Shown: in pieces, positions 1 through 11,152 of the stretch
How positions within the stretch are numbered: position 1 is the stretch's first letter
Layout: each line of letters starts with the position of its first letter
Source of the DNA: Lutjanus erythropterus
Taxonomy: Eukaryota > Chordata > Actinopteri > Lutjaniformes > Lutjanidae
DNA length: 64,000 nucleotides
Assembly: GCA_020091685.1 (NCBI GenBank)
Contig: CM034594.1
Coordinates: 37,573,733 to 37,637,732, forward strand
Direction: 5' to 3'
Notes under the pieces: model-generated
Told to the model about the DNA's origin: nothing
Seen by the model: the letters and a program-made list of their open reading frames with translations, nothing else
Database searches by the model: none
Translations under genes and position numbers: made by a program

Positions 1-58
1 CTGTCCAAGTAGCCACATTAGTAATATGCTGGCACCAAATTCAACCAGATAACCTACG

Positions 59-888
59 AATAGAGAGGCAAAGTCATGCCCCTCCTAGTGGACCACCGTG
101 GCACCTTTAAATATAAACTGTATTCATTGGCAAGAGGCAAATCATTTTTAAAAATTCTGTTTTAATTGTGCCACGAAGTACACATATGATGTTTGACAAT
201 TTAAAAGTCAAGTCAAGAGATTCACCATTAGTCATAAAACTGTTGAAATATCAGACTGTAAAGCTACATAATTAAAGGGACTACTCAGCATAGTGTTGCA
301 TAAGAGACGTCATGACTTTCGCCCCCTAACGTCAGCCACTAAAGCTACGATGCCTGAGTTTTTCGTACAAGTATGTGGTCACACAAGCAACAGGTCCTGC
401 TCGTTCTATCTGTTTGTGGCTGATTAAAGGACCAGGAGTTGCTAGATAAATACCTCAGGTAAGATAACATTACAAGGGACAGTAATGTTGGTGTTGATGA
501 TGTAAATTATGCTAGACGAGAGATGTAGCTCACTGAGCAGTTTCACACAAAACTTAAACTAAACTATGGCAAACTTAACAAATTGCGACGCTTTATATTT
601 TAAATTGACAAATATAATTTGTGTAATTTGTGATTTCAGGAAAAATATGAAAGGTGGCAAAAGACAATTAGTTTTTGATTCTATTCCATTGCTAACATTT
701 AGAGGGACAAAGTCATGACAAAGGTGACACAACTTCTGTGTGTGCAGTCTTTCTAATCACACAAGAGTCTTTTAATTTAGCAGTTTTATGACAAATGGTG
801 ACTTTCTTGATTCCTAAAATTATCTTTGAAATTGACAAGCAACATATGTGTAATTCCACTGGAAGGGGCGTGGTTTCACCTCTCTATT
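59..888. mobile_element. Non-autonomous DNA element with 34-bp terminal inverted repeats
   Basis: The left end (59-92, starting AATAGAGAGG) and right end (855-888, ending CCTCTCTATT) are inverted copies matching at 27 of 34 positions, and all seven differences are transitions. No coding capacity lies between them. A diverged right half of the same family is at 54066-54271. The superfamily is not assigned because no convincing target-site duplication was found. Confidence 0.6.
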
Positions 889-1269
889 TAACACTAAAAC
901 AAAGCAAAACTTGCAGCTTTCAAGTTTGAAGTCGGGTCACAGACAGCCAGTATTGATCCATCATTCAGCTTGAACAGTCACCAGCTCTTGTTGAGAAAGC
1001 AGTCAGGCGGAGTAAAATCCACACACACAAGTTTTCATCAAAAATAAACTTTTTATCCACTCAGCTCTTGTGTCCTCAGAGGCTGTGGGCTGATGTAACA
1101 ATTTGTGCTGGCACTTTGACATGTGTCAATTAGTCTGGAGCCAGTAAATGTGCAGTAAATAGCCTGTCACTCAAACATAAACTACTTCAGGTCTACAAAT
1201 GTCCCGCCCCCGACGAGAATGGATAAAGAAATGCTTCTCACCTTATTAAAGTAACACCAGGCAAAGACA
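889..1269. other. Unassigned non-coding sequence
   Basis: No gene, RNA or clear repeat boundary is seen in this stretch. Confidence 0.5.
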
Positions 1270-1445
1270 ATTTGGTTGGACACAAGCATAACAACCAACA
1301 AGATGGGGAAGTTTCTCCTGACTCCTTCCAGGGTCTACAGGACAGGATGTATTACACACTGTACAGACTGTAAAGTCCCCTGAGGCAAACTGTGATTTGT
1401 GATATTGGGCTATACAAATAAAATCAAACTTGACTTGACTTGACG
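1270..1445 (+). repeat. 3' end of a teleost retroposon with (TTGAC)n tail
   Basis: The segment has the layout of a common fish LINE/SINE 3' end: a CCCCTGAGGCAAACTGTGAT block, then ATTGGGCTATACAAATAAAA, then a short pentameric tail of TTGAC repeats (about 1431-1444). The 5' part is missing, as is usual for 5'-truncated retroposons. Recognition is from memory of fish repeats, so the family name is left open. Confidence 0.6.
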
Positions 1446-3099
1446 GTGTTAGTTCCGAACATATACTGTAAAAACAGTCTGCAACATGGCAGCAAAACAC
1501 ACATCAGGGTCCTTTTTGTTTATCCGAATACATGTCCTGCATTGTTAATTACTGTGTTTGTCAAGTTGCAAACCAGCAGTTGCATTTCTATCCCTGTAGA
1601 ATATCTAGTACTTCGATTTACCACCTTCTTGACAGTGCCGAAATTTAAGTTCACTAAGTTCAGTAGCCCCCAAAAGTCAGATATCTGACATGTTAATATA
1701 TTTTTTCCACATTTTAACATTTTGTTTGGCCAGTTGTGGTACTGGCTGTCATACAAAGCGAAACCCAGCAACAACTGTAAAATGAACACAATATTTCACT
1801 GACAACTCTTCAGGTTTGTTCCTCCCCTATAAATATTCTTTTCAGTGCCTTTAACATCAATGTTTAATCACCACTTATTATTCTGCTCAGACCAGGCCAT
1901 GACCAATAAAGTAATGTAATTTAATTTTCCCACAAATTAATAATAGATTAAATTCAATATGCCTTTGAAATATGGTGATTTTAATGGAAAGTTACAGGTC
2001 GTCACAGTGTACTGGAGTTGGTTTAGAGTGGTGTTATTATCCTCAGGGTGGCCAGGCAGCCCGCTAGTTATAGGCACCATCCAAGTGTAAAACTAGGGTC
2101 ATTATTCCCTTGTTTCAAGATGAAACAAAATCTCCTTAATTTCTGTGGCCTGGACCCTTCTGTTGGCATAAGAGGCCACATATGACTTATACGTACTTAT
2201 ACATTTTTTTTCCTAGTTTCCTGTCCACTGACTAGAGCATTTTGCAGCCACAGGATTCATTTGGGTCGTACAAGAACTGTTTCCCCTGTAATTTTCTTGA
2301 TTTTGTTTTTGGTCCTCATGACTCAAACCAACTCTGTCTGCTGCAATAATTTCATAACATTAACTAATGGCCTCACCCTTTCAACTTGCCTGCTTGTGTC
2401 GTGCTTACTCAGACAGGCCAATTTAAGCCTTGGACATTAAATTAAACTGAACTCACTGAAAGTTGCTGATGGATTTTTTTTTTCTCTCCCCATTGCATCT
2501 GAGAATTTCCTCATTTAGGAAAGAAAATGCTATGAATAAGTAAAACACGAGCAAACAGAGAGACGCATTCACAAATTGGATCATACATATGCAGCAAAGA
2601 AACATACAAATTGTTCTTTTAAATCGTACACAACACAAAAACAGAGCTTCACTTCACAACACGCACAAGTCTACCAATAGATCTTTTTAAAGCAGCCATT
2701 TGGACATGAAATAATAGAGTAAACACAGGTGTTACTAGTTTTGCTAATGAAATTTTTTGTTCCATTCAGGTCAAACAGAGTCTGGGTGCTGCTTTTGTAC
2801 AGGTTGTCACCGGAGAGGCTCTGCTACAATGCAACAGGACCTTGATAACACCTGTGTTTTCCCTGACATTTCATATCAATATGCCTGCCCTGAAAAAGGT
2901 GTGTAGTCAGTGATGTAGGACTGTTGCATGATTATGACTGGAGACACTGGCTATATGCCTCGCACTAGTCTTTAGCATCCCAGTGTGTTCATCAGTGAGT
3001 CAGCTGACTGTTACATACCAACACGTTCTCTTTCCCAATTCATGAAGTACAGCGACTCACGGGCACTGTATTTCAAAACACTGTGTACCCCCCTAACAT
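1446..3099. other. Non-coding sequence, no gene seen
   Basis: Only short spurious frames occur. A possible second retroposon tail (ACCAATAAAGTAATGTAATT) sits near 1900-1920 but has no recognisable body. Confidence 0.5.
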
Positions 3100-3960
3100 C
3101 AGTTTTGCCGTGCAGGGCTCAAGTTAGCAATAATACATATGCAGTGTCTGGGTAGATTTTCAAATTAAAGGCACAACAACCATTTGGTTTGCTTTAACAA
3201 CAACAAAATTACTTTGTTAGGTTTAGGAAAAGATCATGGGTTAAAATAAGTAACAATGCAAGTAACTTAAGTTAGGTACCTTATGTTAAAAATAAGTCAA
3301 TATTGAGCACTGGTCTGACACGGGAAACAAAACCTGGTCTCCTGGGTGAAAGTCATGTGTTTGTTTGTTTGTTTGGGTACCTATCTACTGTCAGCTTTGC
3401 ACACACAGTTCTCTGTGGTCAAGTTAGCAAGAATAAATACGCAACTTCTAGTTAGAATTTAAAAATAAAGGCACAAATACTATAAATAAAGTAAAGACGA
3501 AGTCAGCATTGAGTACTGGTTGGGTGAAAGTCCTGTCTTTGTATGCATGTAGAATCAGTTTTGCACATGTAGGGCTCTACGGTCAAGTCAACAATAATAA
3601 ATCTACAATGTCGAAACTGTCGAACAATTTCAAAATAAAACCGCAAAACCCTTTTGGTTGGGTTTAGGCAACAAAATTACTTGGTAAGGTTTAGGAAAAG
3701 ATTTTGGTTTGGGTTAAAATAAGTAACTTTATGCTACACAAGTAACCAACATAACATTGTTTGTAAATTATGCACCTTAACCAAGTAAAAAAGAATTCAG
3801 TGTCATCTATTGGTCTCACACGGGTACACAAGCCCCCGTCTCCTGGGTCAAAGTCCTGTGTTTGGACACACAAGGCTCCATGGTCAAGTTAGCAATAATA
3901 AAAATGCAAAGTCCAGGTAGAATTTCAAAATAAAGGCACTGACCAGCTGATTTATTTGAC
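3100..3960 (+). repeat. Tandem array of ~300-bp units
   Basis: The phrase GGTCAAGTTAGCAATAATA (with variants) recurs near 3120, 3420, 3580 and 3880, giving spacings of about 300, 160 and 300 bp. Each full unit also carries GGTTTAGGAAAAGAT, a run of AAGTAAC-type words, and CTGGTCTCCTGGGTGAAAGT. The second unit has lost its middle and the fourth is partial. The internal words match a repeat dispersed in percomorph fish genomes, as remembered. Confidence 0.75.
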
Positions 3961-5912
3961 GTGTTGGGAGTTTCATTTGGTTGTGTTATATGTATTTGTT
4001 TGTATGTAAGGGTCATTGTGCTGATCTCTCAGCCACCATAATCTGAAGATTAGGATTATTTGGATTGAGAGCTGACCAGAAATTTAATTTCACACCATAC
4101 TGACTTCAAAAATATTGAAAAAAATAAAATAAATCTGTACACCTGAATCTGTGACAGGTGCATTGGAGGAAGATGGAACCAGAATCCAAACATTTCTAGT
4201 TATATACAAACAAAGAGACTGCCTCAATTTTCACTCAATCAGATGACTGCTGAGCAGAAACTGCTTAATGCATAATCAGTCAGACAATAGAATTTAAAAC
4301 AATCACAATAACTCAGAATTAATCTTAAACATTCACATAACCTTACATCATATATCATCCTGAGCATCATCCTACAATGAATACATTTATTCCAGAAAGC
4401 CATTAAATGGTCACCAGTAATGAATATTAACTAGAATAAATGTCAATACATACTGTAGGTTACATCCATCCATCCATTTAAATAGTAGAAGGGAATTCTA
4501 AAGGCTAAAGATAAAATATAATGACTTGTTAAATTGGAATGTGTTCTTTAAAAGACTGAAAAAATGGGCGAAATAGTCAAAAGTCAAATTTACCGCTTTT
4601 AATCAAGGCTTTGTAGACAAAGCCAAATTAATTGATGGTATTTAGTGGATACCCAGCTCCAGAATGCAGCAGCTGGGGAGGGTATATATCTAATAAATCA
4701 AAGACAAAACGTCGATATTTAATAAATGTGTCAAGCGAAAGCGAGACAGTGTGTGGGAGTTTCTCTTATTGTCTTTGACTTACACCATACTGACTTAAAA
4801 TGCTGTGTGCAAAAACTGACAACCTGTTAGAGACAATACATGTTACCTTTATTTCCATCTACTCTTACTTCTGTTTTGTAAGTTCTTGCTCCCTAACAGC
4901 ACTCGCTTTTGGACAGTATAGCCTCAGGCCTCAGCACCCTCAACAACCACACAAATCAATGCACTCACCCAGCTGGGTCCAAATACACATTATACTGTAT
5001 ATATATATTCACAACTAGACAGAAAGAGGAAGTGATCAGACACCAGAAGGCGGAATTTCAGCCACACAACACCCTGAAGGCTGTTAGAAGGCACATATTC
5101 ATAGAACTGAAATAACATCCAGGTAATACTTCTTCTGTTGATTAAACATTTGGAAATACATGGACGCATACGAGCACAGACGCCGCATCAACTTGTCAAG
5201 CGCCATCTGTGCGTGGGTGTGGTTTGTATGTTTGTGAATTTGAAGGAGAGGACACAACGGAAACAGGTCAGAGGAGAGAGAAAGAGACAATGCATGTGTG
5301 TATGGAAGTGTGCGCGTCTTTGCTCACAGCTCCATAAGCTGTACAAAGTTATGTAACAATTCAGCTGGAACAAAGCAGAACTAAAATGGACGGACACACA
5401 CACACAAACACAAACACACATATATTGTCCTCGCACGTCCACACACAGAGGGACCTCATACAAAATGCAATTACACTCACGCGCCCCCAGCCTGCCTCAT
5501 CGTATCGACCAGATGCTTTCTTAGGTCGTGTGGTTATGACACATCGGCCCTCATTCAAGAGAGACGCTACACGGCAGCAACAACACCAACAAGATGAAAA
5601 TTTAGCAAACATCTAGCGCCATAATGTAAGATACAAAAGGTAATTAATTTTACTGAGCCGAAGGGGCACTCTTGGCTTACGATGAGTCATTTTTGTTAAT
5701 GAAAAAAAAAGTTTTAGATTGGAATGGGGAGAACATATTTTATCTTAATGAAAACAATTCCTTATTTTCTCCTCAACTGACAGAAAACGGGGTCTCCTCA
5801 CAGTAAGGGTGAGCCTTTGCTCCTATACAAAGTGACACAAACTGACACATACCATATGTCTGCTGTCTGTGTGTCTTCGATGTCTGTTTCTATTTCCATG
5901 CTTCCTGGGCTG
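3961..5912. other. Non-coding sequence with a (CA)n-rich patch
   Basis: No gene is supported. An impure CA repeat lies at about 5394-5420 and a short (TA)n at about 4996-5008. Frames here are short and lack codon structure. Confidence 0.5.
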
Positions 5913-5971
5913 TTGCCAAAGGCGGCACTGGGTTGCAGTGCCCTCTTTAAACTCAGTGCCGCCTTTGGCAA
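5913..5971. repeat. Perfect 18-bp inverted repeat (hairpin)
   Basis: TTGCCAAAGGCGGCACTG (5913-5930) is the exact reverse complement of CAGTGCCGCCTTTGGCAA (5954-5971), leaving a 23-nt loop. The GC-rich stem stands out from AT-rich surroundings. Several AATGC words follow at 5976-5998. It could be the core of a palindromic MITE or a transcribed hairpin. Confidence 0.8.
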
Positions 5972-6539
5972 TACAATGCAATGCCTTTGCAATGCCCACT
6001 CATAGTGCATCGCATTGTCAAAATAATTTTTTTGAAAAAAAAAAATCCACTGAATTGAAAATGAGAATTCATTGCAAAGTTTTCACTGACCACTGATGGT
6101 CAGCCGCAGCTCGTCCTGAGGAGATTCCACACAGACACAGATGCTGGAATGAGAAGTGCTGAGGGTGGTGCATCAACCCCGCACCCCCAGGTGGGTGAAC
6201 TATATTATGTCACATTAAACCCTAAACCCCATCTCTCCTTGTCCCTGTCACTCGGCATCACATCTTTCGTTTTTAAGTAAGCGAGCAGCGCAGGCTTTCC
6301 AGATGGTTTCCTGTAACATCGTATAAATATTGTTTAGTGTCCTGTAGTCATTTGTCTGCATCGATCTTCGATCGTCCATTCGGCTGGATTCTGACCTCCC
6401 CGTTAGCATGAACAAATAGTTTTACTTTGCCTTAGCAAAAGCAACTGCTTTAAGCTTTCTTTAACATCTTTACATACCATTACTCAACAACCAACCTGCC
6501 CAGTCCTCACTTATGTAGCATTTCTATGCTTTATTAATT
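5972..6539. other. Non-coding sequence, no gene seen
   Basis: AT-rich sequence with no recognisable repeat boundary or coding frame. Confidence 0.5.
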
Positions 6540-6741
6540 ATGGTTTTATGTTTTTTATTAATTCATTCCTTACTTTTATAACACCTATATATTTATAACT
6601 TCATTTTACAAATCATGTGCAATCTTTTCTACTGTATTTAACACATTTTTATTGAATCTACACATCTTTCCTGTTCTTGTACATATTTAGTATTGTGTCC
6701 TGGTGTCTCTGTGGGGACAATAAAGTATATCTTATCTTATC
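6540..6741 (+). repeat. Probable LINE 3' UTR with (TCTTA)n tail
   Basis: The segment ends in CTCTGTGGGGACAATAAAGT followed by ATATCTTATCTTATC. An AATAAA-type signal followed by a short pentamer tail is typical of L2/CR1-like fish LINE 3' ends. No reverse transcriptase sequence is attached, so this is a 5'-truncated copy. Confidence 0.5.
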
Positions 6742-7227
6742 AACCAACAGCAGCACTTTAAAAATTGTGTTTTTTTCATGTGTGATGGCTCTGTGTTGTC
6801 AGTGTAGTTATACAGTGCTGATGACTTTCACATGCTGTCAAATTGTTTCGCAGACATCATATGTTGCTGTGAAGATATGATTTACAATGTTGAAGGACAT
6901 TATGAATGTCCTCTGCGGCAAGTTTAACTTAAAAATTATTCAAATGAACCTAATTCAAATGTATGAAACAAATTCTAATCTTCTATGATATTTCCATCAT
7001 TTCTTCAATGTTTAATAAACCAGATGAAATCAGACGCCCATCGCACAGGTTTCCTCTGGCTACTTGCTTCCTACACAGTCAGCTTCCTCTTCTGCTTCTG
7101 CAGTTGAGTCATTATTAAATCTAAATTTTAACATGATTTATGCCTTGAAAATGAAAGTGCTAAATTCCTGTTTTTTCTTACATCGAATCTGATACAAATA
7201 CATCCTCCAGTTGAGTGAAGTTAGCAA
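6742..7227. other. Non-coding sequence, no gene seen
   Basis: No coding frame or repeat recognised. Confidence 0.5.
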
Positions 7228-7232
7228 ATTAT

Positions 7233-7647
7233 TGTCATGTTTATTTTTTTTATAGTTACTTCCTGTTTTATTTTGGCATGTCTTCCCTTTTGTGTCTTTG
7301 TTGTTTTACCACTCTTTTTGATCAGTGATTACTTTAACCTGTTCTTGATTGCCCTTACCTGTGTCTTGTTGTCCTCCCCCTCCCTACGGTAATTAATCCT
7401 GTGTCTTTACTCCTTAATTGCTAGTTTGTCCTTGTCTGTTTGCCAGTTTGTCCCAGGTCGTGCGTGGGCGTTTTTCTTTGTGTTTTTTCCCCTGTTTTTT
7501 TTAATTCGGACTTTCCTGGTATGATTTTTTTTTTTTTTCCTTCATTTCACCTTTTGCCATCTCTGTAAGTTTTTGTGTTTTGTCTTCTTATTAAACTTTT
7601 GCACTTGATCACTGCTGTTGCTGTCTGCATTCAGGTCCTGGTTGACA
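7233..7647 (+). mobile_element. Solo LTR (415 bp)
   Basis: The segment begins TGTCA and ends TGACA, a perfect inverted terminal pair of the TG...CA type, and is flanked by ATTAT (7228-7232) and ATTAC (7648-7652), a 5-bp target duplication with one change. It is T/C-rich, opens with a TTCCTGTTTTATTTTGG block, and has an ATTAAA signal near 7590 (TATTAAACTTTTGCA) before its 3' end. No internal retroelement region adjoins it, so it looks like the product of LTR-LTR recombination. It resembles the better preserved copy at 9188-9621. Ty3/Gypsy or ERV origin cannot be decided. Confidence 0.65.
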
Positions 7648-7709
7648 ATTACTGGAAGGTTACTGTTTCAGTCTCCAAACACTCTCTCTCAATCTCTGTC
7701 AGAAAGTAA

Positions 7710-7710
7710 C

Positions 7711-7760
<50 letters not shown>
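7710..7760. repeat. (AAT)n microsatellite
   Basis: About 51 bp of uninterrupted ATA/TAA trinucleotide. Its minus-strand translation gives a meaningless poly-leucine run. Confidence 0.95.
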
Positions 7761-7761
<1 letters not shown>

Positions 7762-8877
7762 GTAATGATAAATTTATAGGGTACTTTTCAAAATCCACAT
7801 TGCAAAGTGCTTCACAAAGGCAACAAATTAAAAGAAGTGAACTAAGTGCCACTCAATTTTTTAAAAAAATTAAAAACTTTATGAAGAAAAGTTCTGCAGC
7901 AGAGAGAGTGAAGCTGCTCCAGTGAGGAGGCCTGATTCATGAGGTGAGCAACACATGAGGAAAAGGGCCAGTTTATGAATGGGGCCCGAAAACTCAAGCA
8001 GTGATTGGATGAATTGAATGAATTGAGAGTTTGGAGGAGAGGCCGGGGTAGAATGAACCGCATGAATAAAACATTTCAATTTGATGTTTTAAATTTCTTT
8101 TTTTTACGGAATTTATTTGACAGCCTATCCCAACCTCAACTCAGCACAATTTAGTCGGGCCTGAGCAGCTAACAACATATTTTAACCTGAACCACACCAA
8201 AGCCAACATGCTGATATAATATTCTTTCTGTCGTAATGCAGCTCTCACCAAACATTAGTTAGCCTCCTGTCACACCCACGCAGAAAAAAAAAACCTCAAC
8301 ATCTTAAAGCAATCATAACAATAATATCCAGTTGTGGTTGTGGGAAGTGAGTGATTGTCATCTGACACCAGGCCTCGGTGATGCCACGCACTGTCGACGG
8401 TGCAGGTGACCACATGAGATGCAGCCCGAACTGAAGTTCTGTCTGGCTCCTCGCTAATATGTAAATGTTTGAATGGGCAGTGATTCACAGCAACACATTA
8501 ACCACAACAACACATTAACCAAATGTGTTATCTTCTCTCCAGGCTGTTTGAGGTGCCACATGTATGGTGTGTATGTATATATGGTGGAGGAAAAAAAGAG
8601 GAGAGATAGAGAGCTGTGAAAATGAAATATTGGCTTCGGCTGAAGAACTGTGTGCACTCTGGAGCCTCGCCTGTGCTCGAGGTGGTTCGGCCTCAGGACA
8701 GAATTTTCAGGCCTCTGTCACTGCTATGTGCCGTTTGATTCATTTGGGCGATATAGATCCTGTGTGGTAATCTACACTCTGCTATAGTGATGAACCTTAA
8801 ACCGTCCACCTGCTGTGCTCGCTCTCTGCTTACCAGCTGTAAGAGATATACTGTATGTTCAGTTGCTAAGCAATAAG
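7761..8877. other. Non-coding sequence
   Basis: The first 65 bp after the AAT repeat (TTTATAGGGTACTTTTCAAA, then GCAAAGTGCTTCACAAAGG) resemble the end of a dispersed fish retroposon that usually carries such a microsatellite. The rest is unassigned. Confidence 0.4.
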
Positions 8878-9187
8878 CAGAGGTGGGAAGTGAAGTACAG
8901 ATACTTAGTTACTGTCCTGAAGAAGATTTTTCACGTATCTGTTCTTTACTTAGTCATTTATGTCTGTGACAACTTTGTCACATCTGAACACACATATCTG
9001 TACTTTCTGCTCCATACATTGTCAAAACAGGCTTGTCACTGTAGTTTTAAAGCACTTGAGCGAAATTATTTTTACTTTTACATCATTGTGCACCAGCTTC
9101 CTAACATCAGGACCAGTTTCAGCCTCAATGGATGGGACAGTAACACATAGAAAAGACAATTCCTTGGTGTGTCCATCAGTGCATATC

Positions 9188-9621
9188 TGTAACATTCCGG
9201 GTTTTATTATGTTTCCTGTTTTATTTTTTAACACTACCTCTTGTGTCTTTTCAGTTTCCTGTGTTTTCCCGCCCCTCATCAACTGCACCTGAGGCCACTC
9301 ACTCACCTGCCCCTGATTACCCTCCTTGCCATCCCTGTGTATTTATACCCCCACCAGCTCCACATGTCTCTGCCAGATTGTCACTATTGTCTGTGAAGCT
9401 GCTTGGTGCGGTTATAGGCCTCATGTTTCCATTTGGACTTCGCCTATTTATTGGATTGTGGTTTTGTGCCTTTTTTTCCCTGTCTGTTTTTGTTTGCCTT
9501 TTTTGGACTCCCTTTGTTTGCCTTTTTTTGGACTTAAGTAAAGACAGTGGTTTTCATTTGAACCTCACTCTGCCTCCTGAGTATTCTCTGCACCTGAGTC
9601 TCACTTCCCAGAGTTGTTACA
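9188..9621 (+). mobile_element. Solo LTR (434 bp) nested in hAT MITE A
   Basis: The insert has perfect inverted ends TGTAACA ... TGTTACA and a perfect 5-bp target duplication ATATC (9183-9187 and 9622-9626). It contains a TATTTATACC promoter-like box near 9339. Hydrophobic frames of up to 132 codons inside it are composition artefacts of the T/C-rich strand. Because it interrupts the MITE, it inserted after the MITE did. Confidence 0.8.
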
Positions 9622-9639
9622 ATATCATGCATGACAGAT

Positions 9640-9920
9640 GAAACAAGATGAAAAAGACAAGGTGTAAAAGACATAACAGACGAAAATGACGTAAAAAAAA
9701 AAAAGAAAATTACATTAAAGGTGCAACAAGATGAAAACCATATAAAAGACATAAGATGAAAATGATGTAACAAAACGAAAACAACAAAAATGACAGGACT
9801 AAAGGTAACACGATGAAAACAACGTAGCGACGAAAATGACAAAAACAACGTAACAGACATAACGTAACAAGACCTAACAAAATGAAAACAAGTGATGTAA
9901 CAAGACAAAAATAACAAGTG
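9640..9920 (+). repeat. Degenerate purine-rich minisatellite core of hAT MITE A
   Basis: Repeated words AAGATGAAAA, GACATAACA, ACGTAACA and GACGAAAATGAC alternate with drifting spacing of roughly 17-25 bp. The reverse strand yields a spurious Phe/Ser/Val-rich frame. Confidence 0.7.
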
Positions 9921-10156
9921 ATGGAGACTCGAGCGCAGAGTAAAGGTCAGGTTCAGTTAGCTTTGCACAGAAACAGCCAGTAGAAATGTCCTTCAGAGCT
10001 CAACCTTTTCCTTTAAAACTTTGAGTACATTTCAGAGCCTGTACTTTTCCACTTTTACTTGAGTAAAGAAGTCGAATCAGTACTTCTGCTTTTTACACAA
10101 GTATCTGTACTACTTGATTAAAGAATGCGTGTACTTCTTTCACCTCAGGCAATAAG

Positions 10157-11152
10157 TTTGCTGCAAATGTATAAGTCTTAGTATTTAAGTAAGCAAAAAG
10201 TACATTTATTAAAGGATAAACTCAGTTTATTACAACTTGGGCACACTTTTTTATTGATTATGATAACATTGCACTCACTCAAGTCAATTTCTGAAATCTA
10301 GACAGAGGAGATGTCAAGAGGAGCACAACATACGAGCAGACAGCCACTCTCCTCATAACTGATAGAAACTACAAAAATCACTACTTTTTTTCCCCTCAGG
10401 CCAAACAGGGTGGTGAACAGTGTCCTCTGAGATCTGCAGCACATTGTCCTGTGGGAATCCTCTGCATTGCCTTGGACATTTTCATATCAGCACTGGAGTG
10501 TGTGCAACATTTTAGTTTGCCTTACAACTATAACTTTTTAAAAATATATACTCAGCAACTGCACAGCCCACCTACACAGTGATTCTCATATATATTTATA
10601 ATCTTTGTTATTTTTTCTTTATATCCCTCTACATTTCTTCTCAAATTTATGGTATTAATTATTGCACTAAAACACCCACCTCTTTTGCATTTTGAGTAGT
10701 CTTTATGTATTTAATGTTTTCTTCTTTCTCCTCTTTGATATACAGTATAATGCCTTCTGACAGTTGTGAAAATGAAATAACACTTGCCTTGCCTCATGTC
10801 TTTACAATACTCATTGAGCTTTACCCATTTAGATAGATTATTTTTCTCATACTAGCCATAGCTGCAGCACCAACATGAACCAACACCGCCTTGTCACACC
10901 TCTCGTTGTCTCAAGTGTCTGTGTGAGACATCACCAGAAAGGCTTTTTAACATGTGGTTGATGTTGTAAAACAGCCACAGTCTGGGTAGGTTAAGGCACC
11001 ACAACTGCTTGGAGAAGAACATGTTTGGGGTTACAATAAGCACGTTATGTTATATGTGTCGCATGACACCACTGAAGCAACTCACAGGACAAAAGTCACA
11101 TGACACAAGTGATGTGACCCATTATAACATTATATACATTATACGTTATATG
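10157..11152. other. Non-coding sequence, no gene seen
   Basis: AT-rich and unassigned. The stretch 10560-10800 has the composition of a LINE 3' UTR but no diagnostic tail. Confidence 0.45.

Larger units (their letters stand above)
8878..10148. mobile_element. hAT-type MITE, copy A (1,271 bp) with 8-bp TSD
   Basis: The element starts CAGAGGTGGGAAGTG and ends TTCTTTCACCTCAG, short TIRs of the hAT CAGRGGTG type. It is flanked by a perfect 8-bp duplication, GCAATAAG, at 8870-8877 and 10149-10156. Subterminal sequence is rich in GTACTT/AAGTAC words. The interior holds a degenerate purine-rich minisatellite (about 9640-9920; units like AACAAGATGAAAATGACGTA) and a solo LTR insertion (9188-9621). 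No transposase is encoded. A homologous element lies at 36882-38074 with its minisatellite on the opposite strand. Confidence 0.85.

Noticed and set aside
7649..7852. Poly-leucine peptide on the minus strand
   Set aside because: Translation of the (AAT)n microsatellite.
9243..9917. Frames of 132 and 127 codons on opposite strands
   Set aside because: They come from the T/C-rich solo LTR and the purine-rich MITE core; no domain or codon structure.
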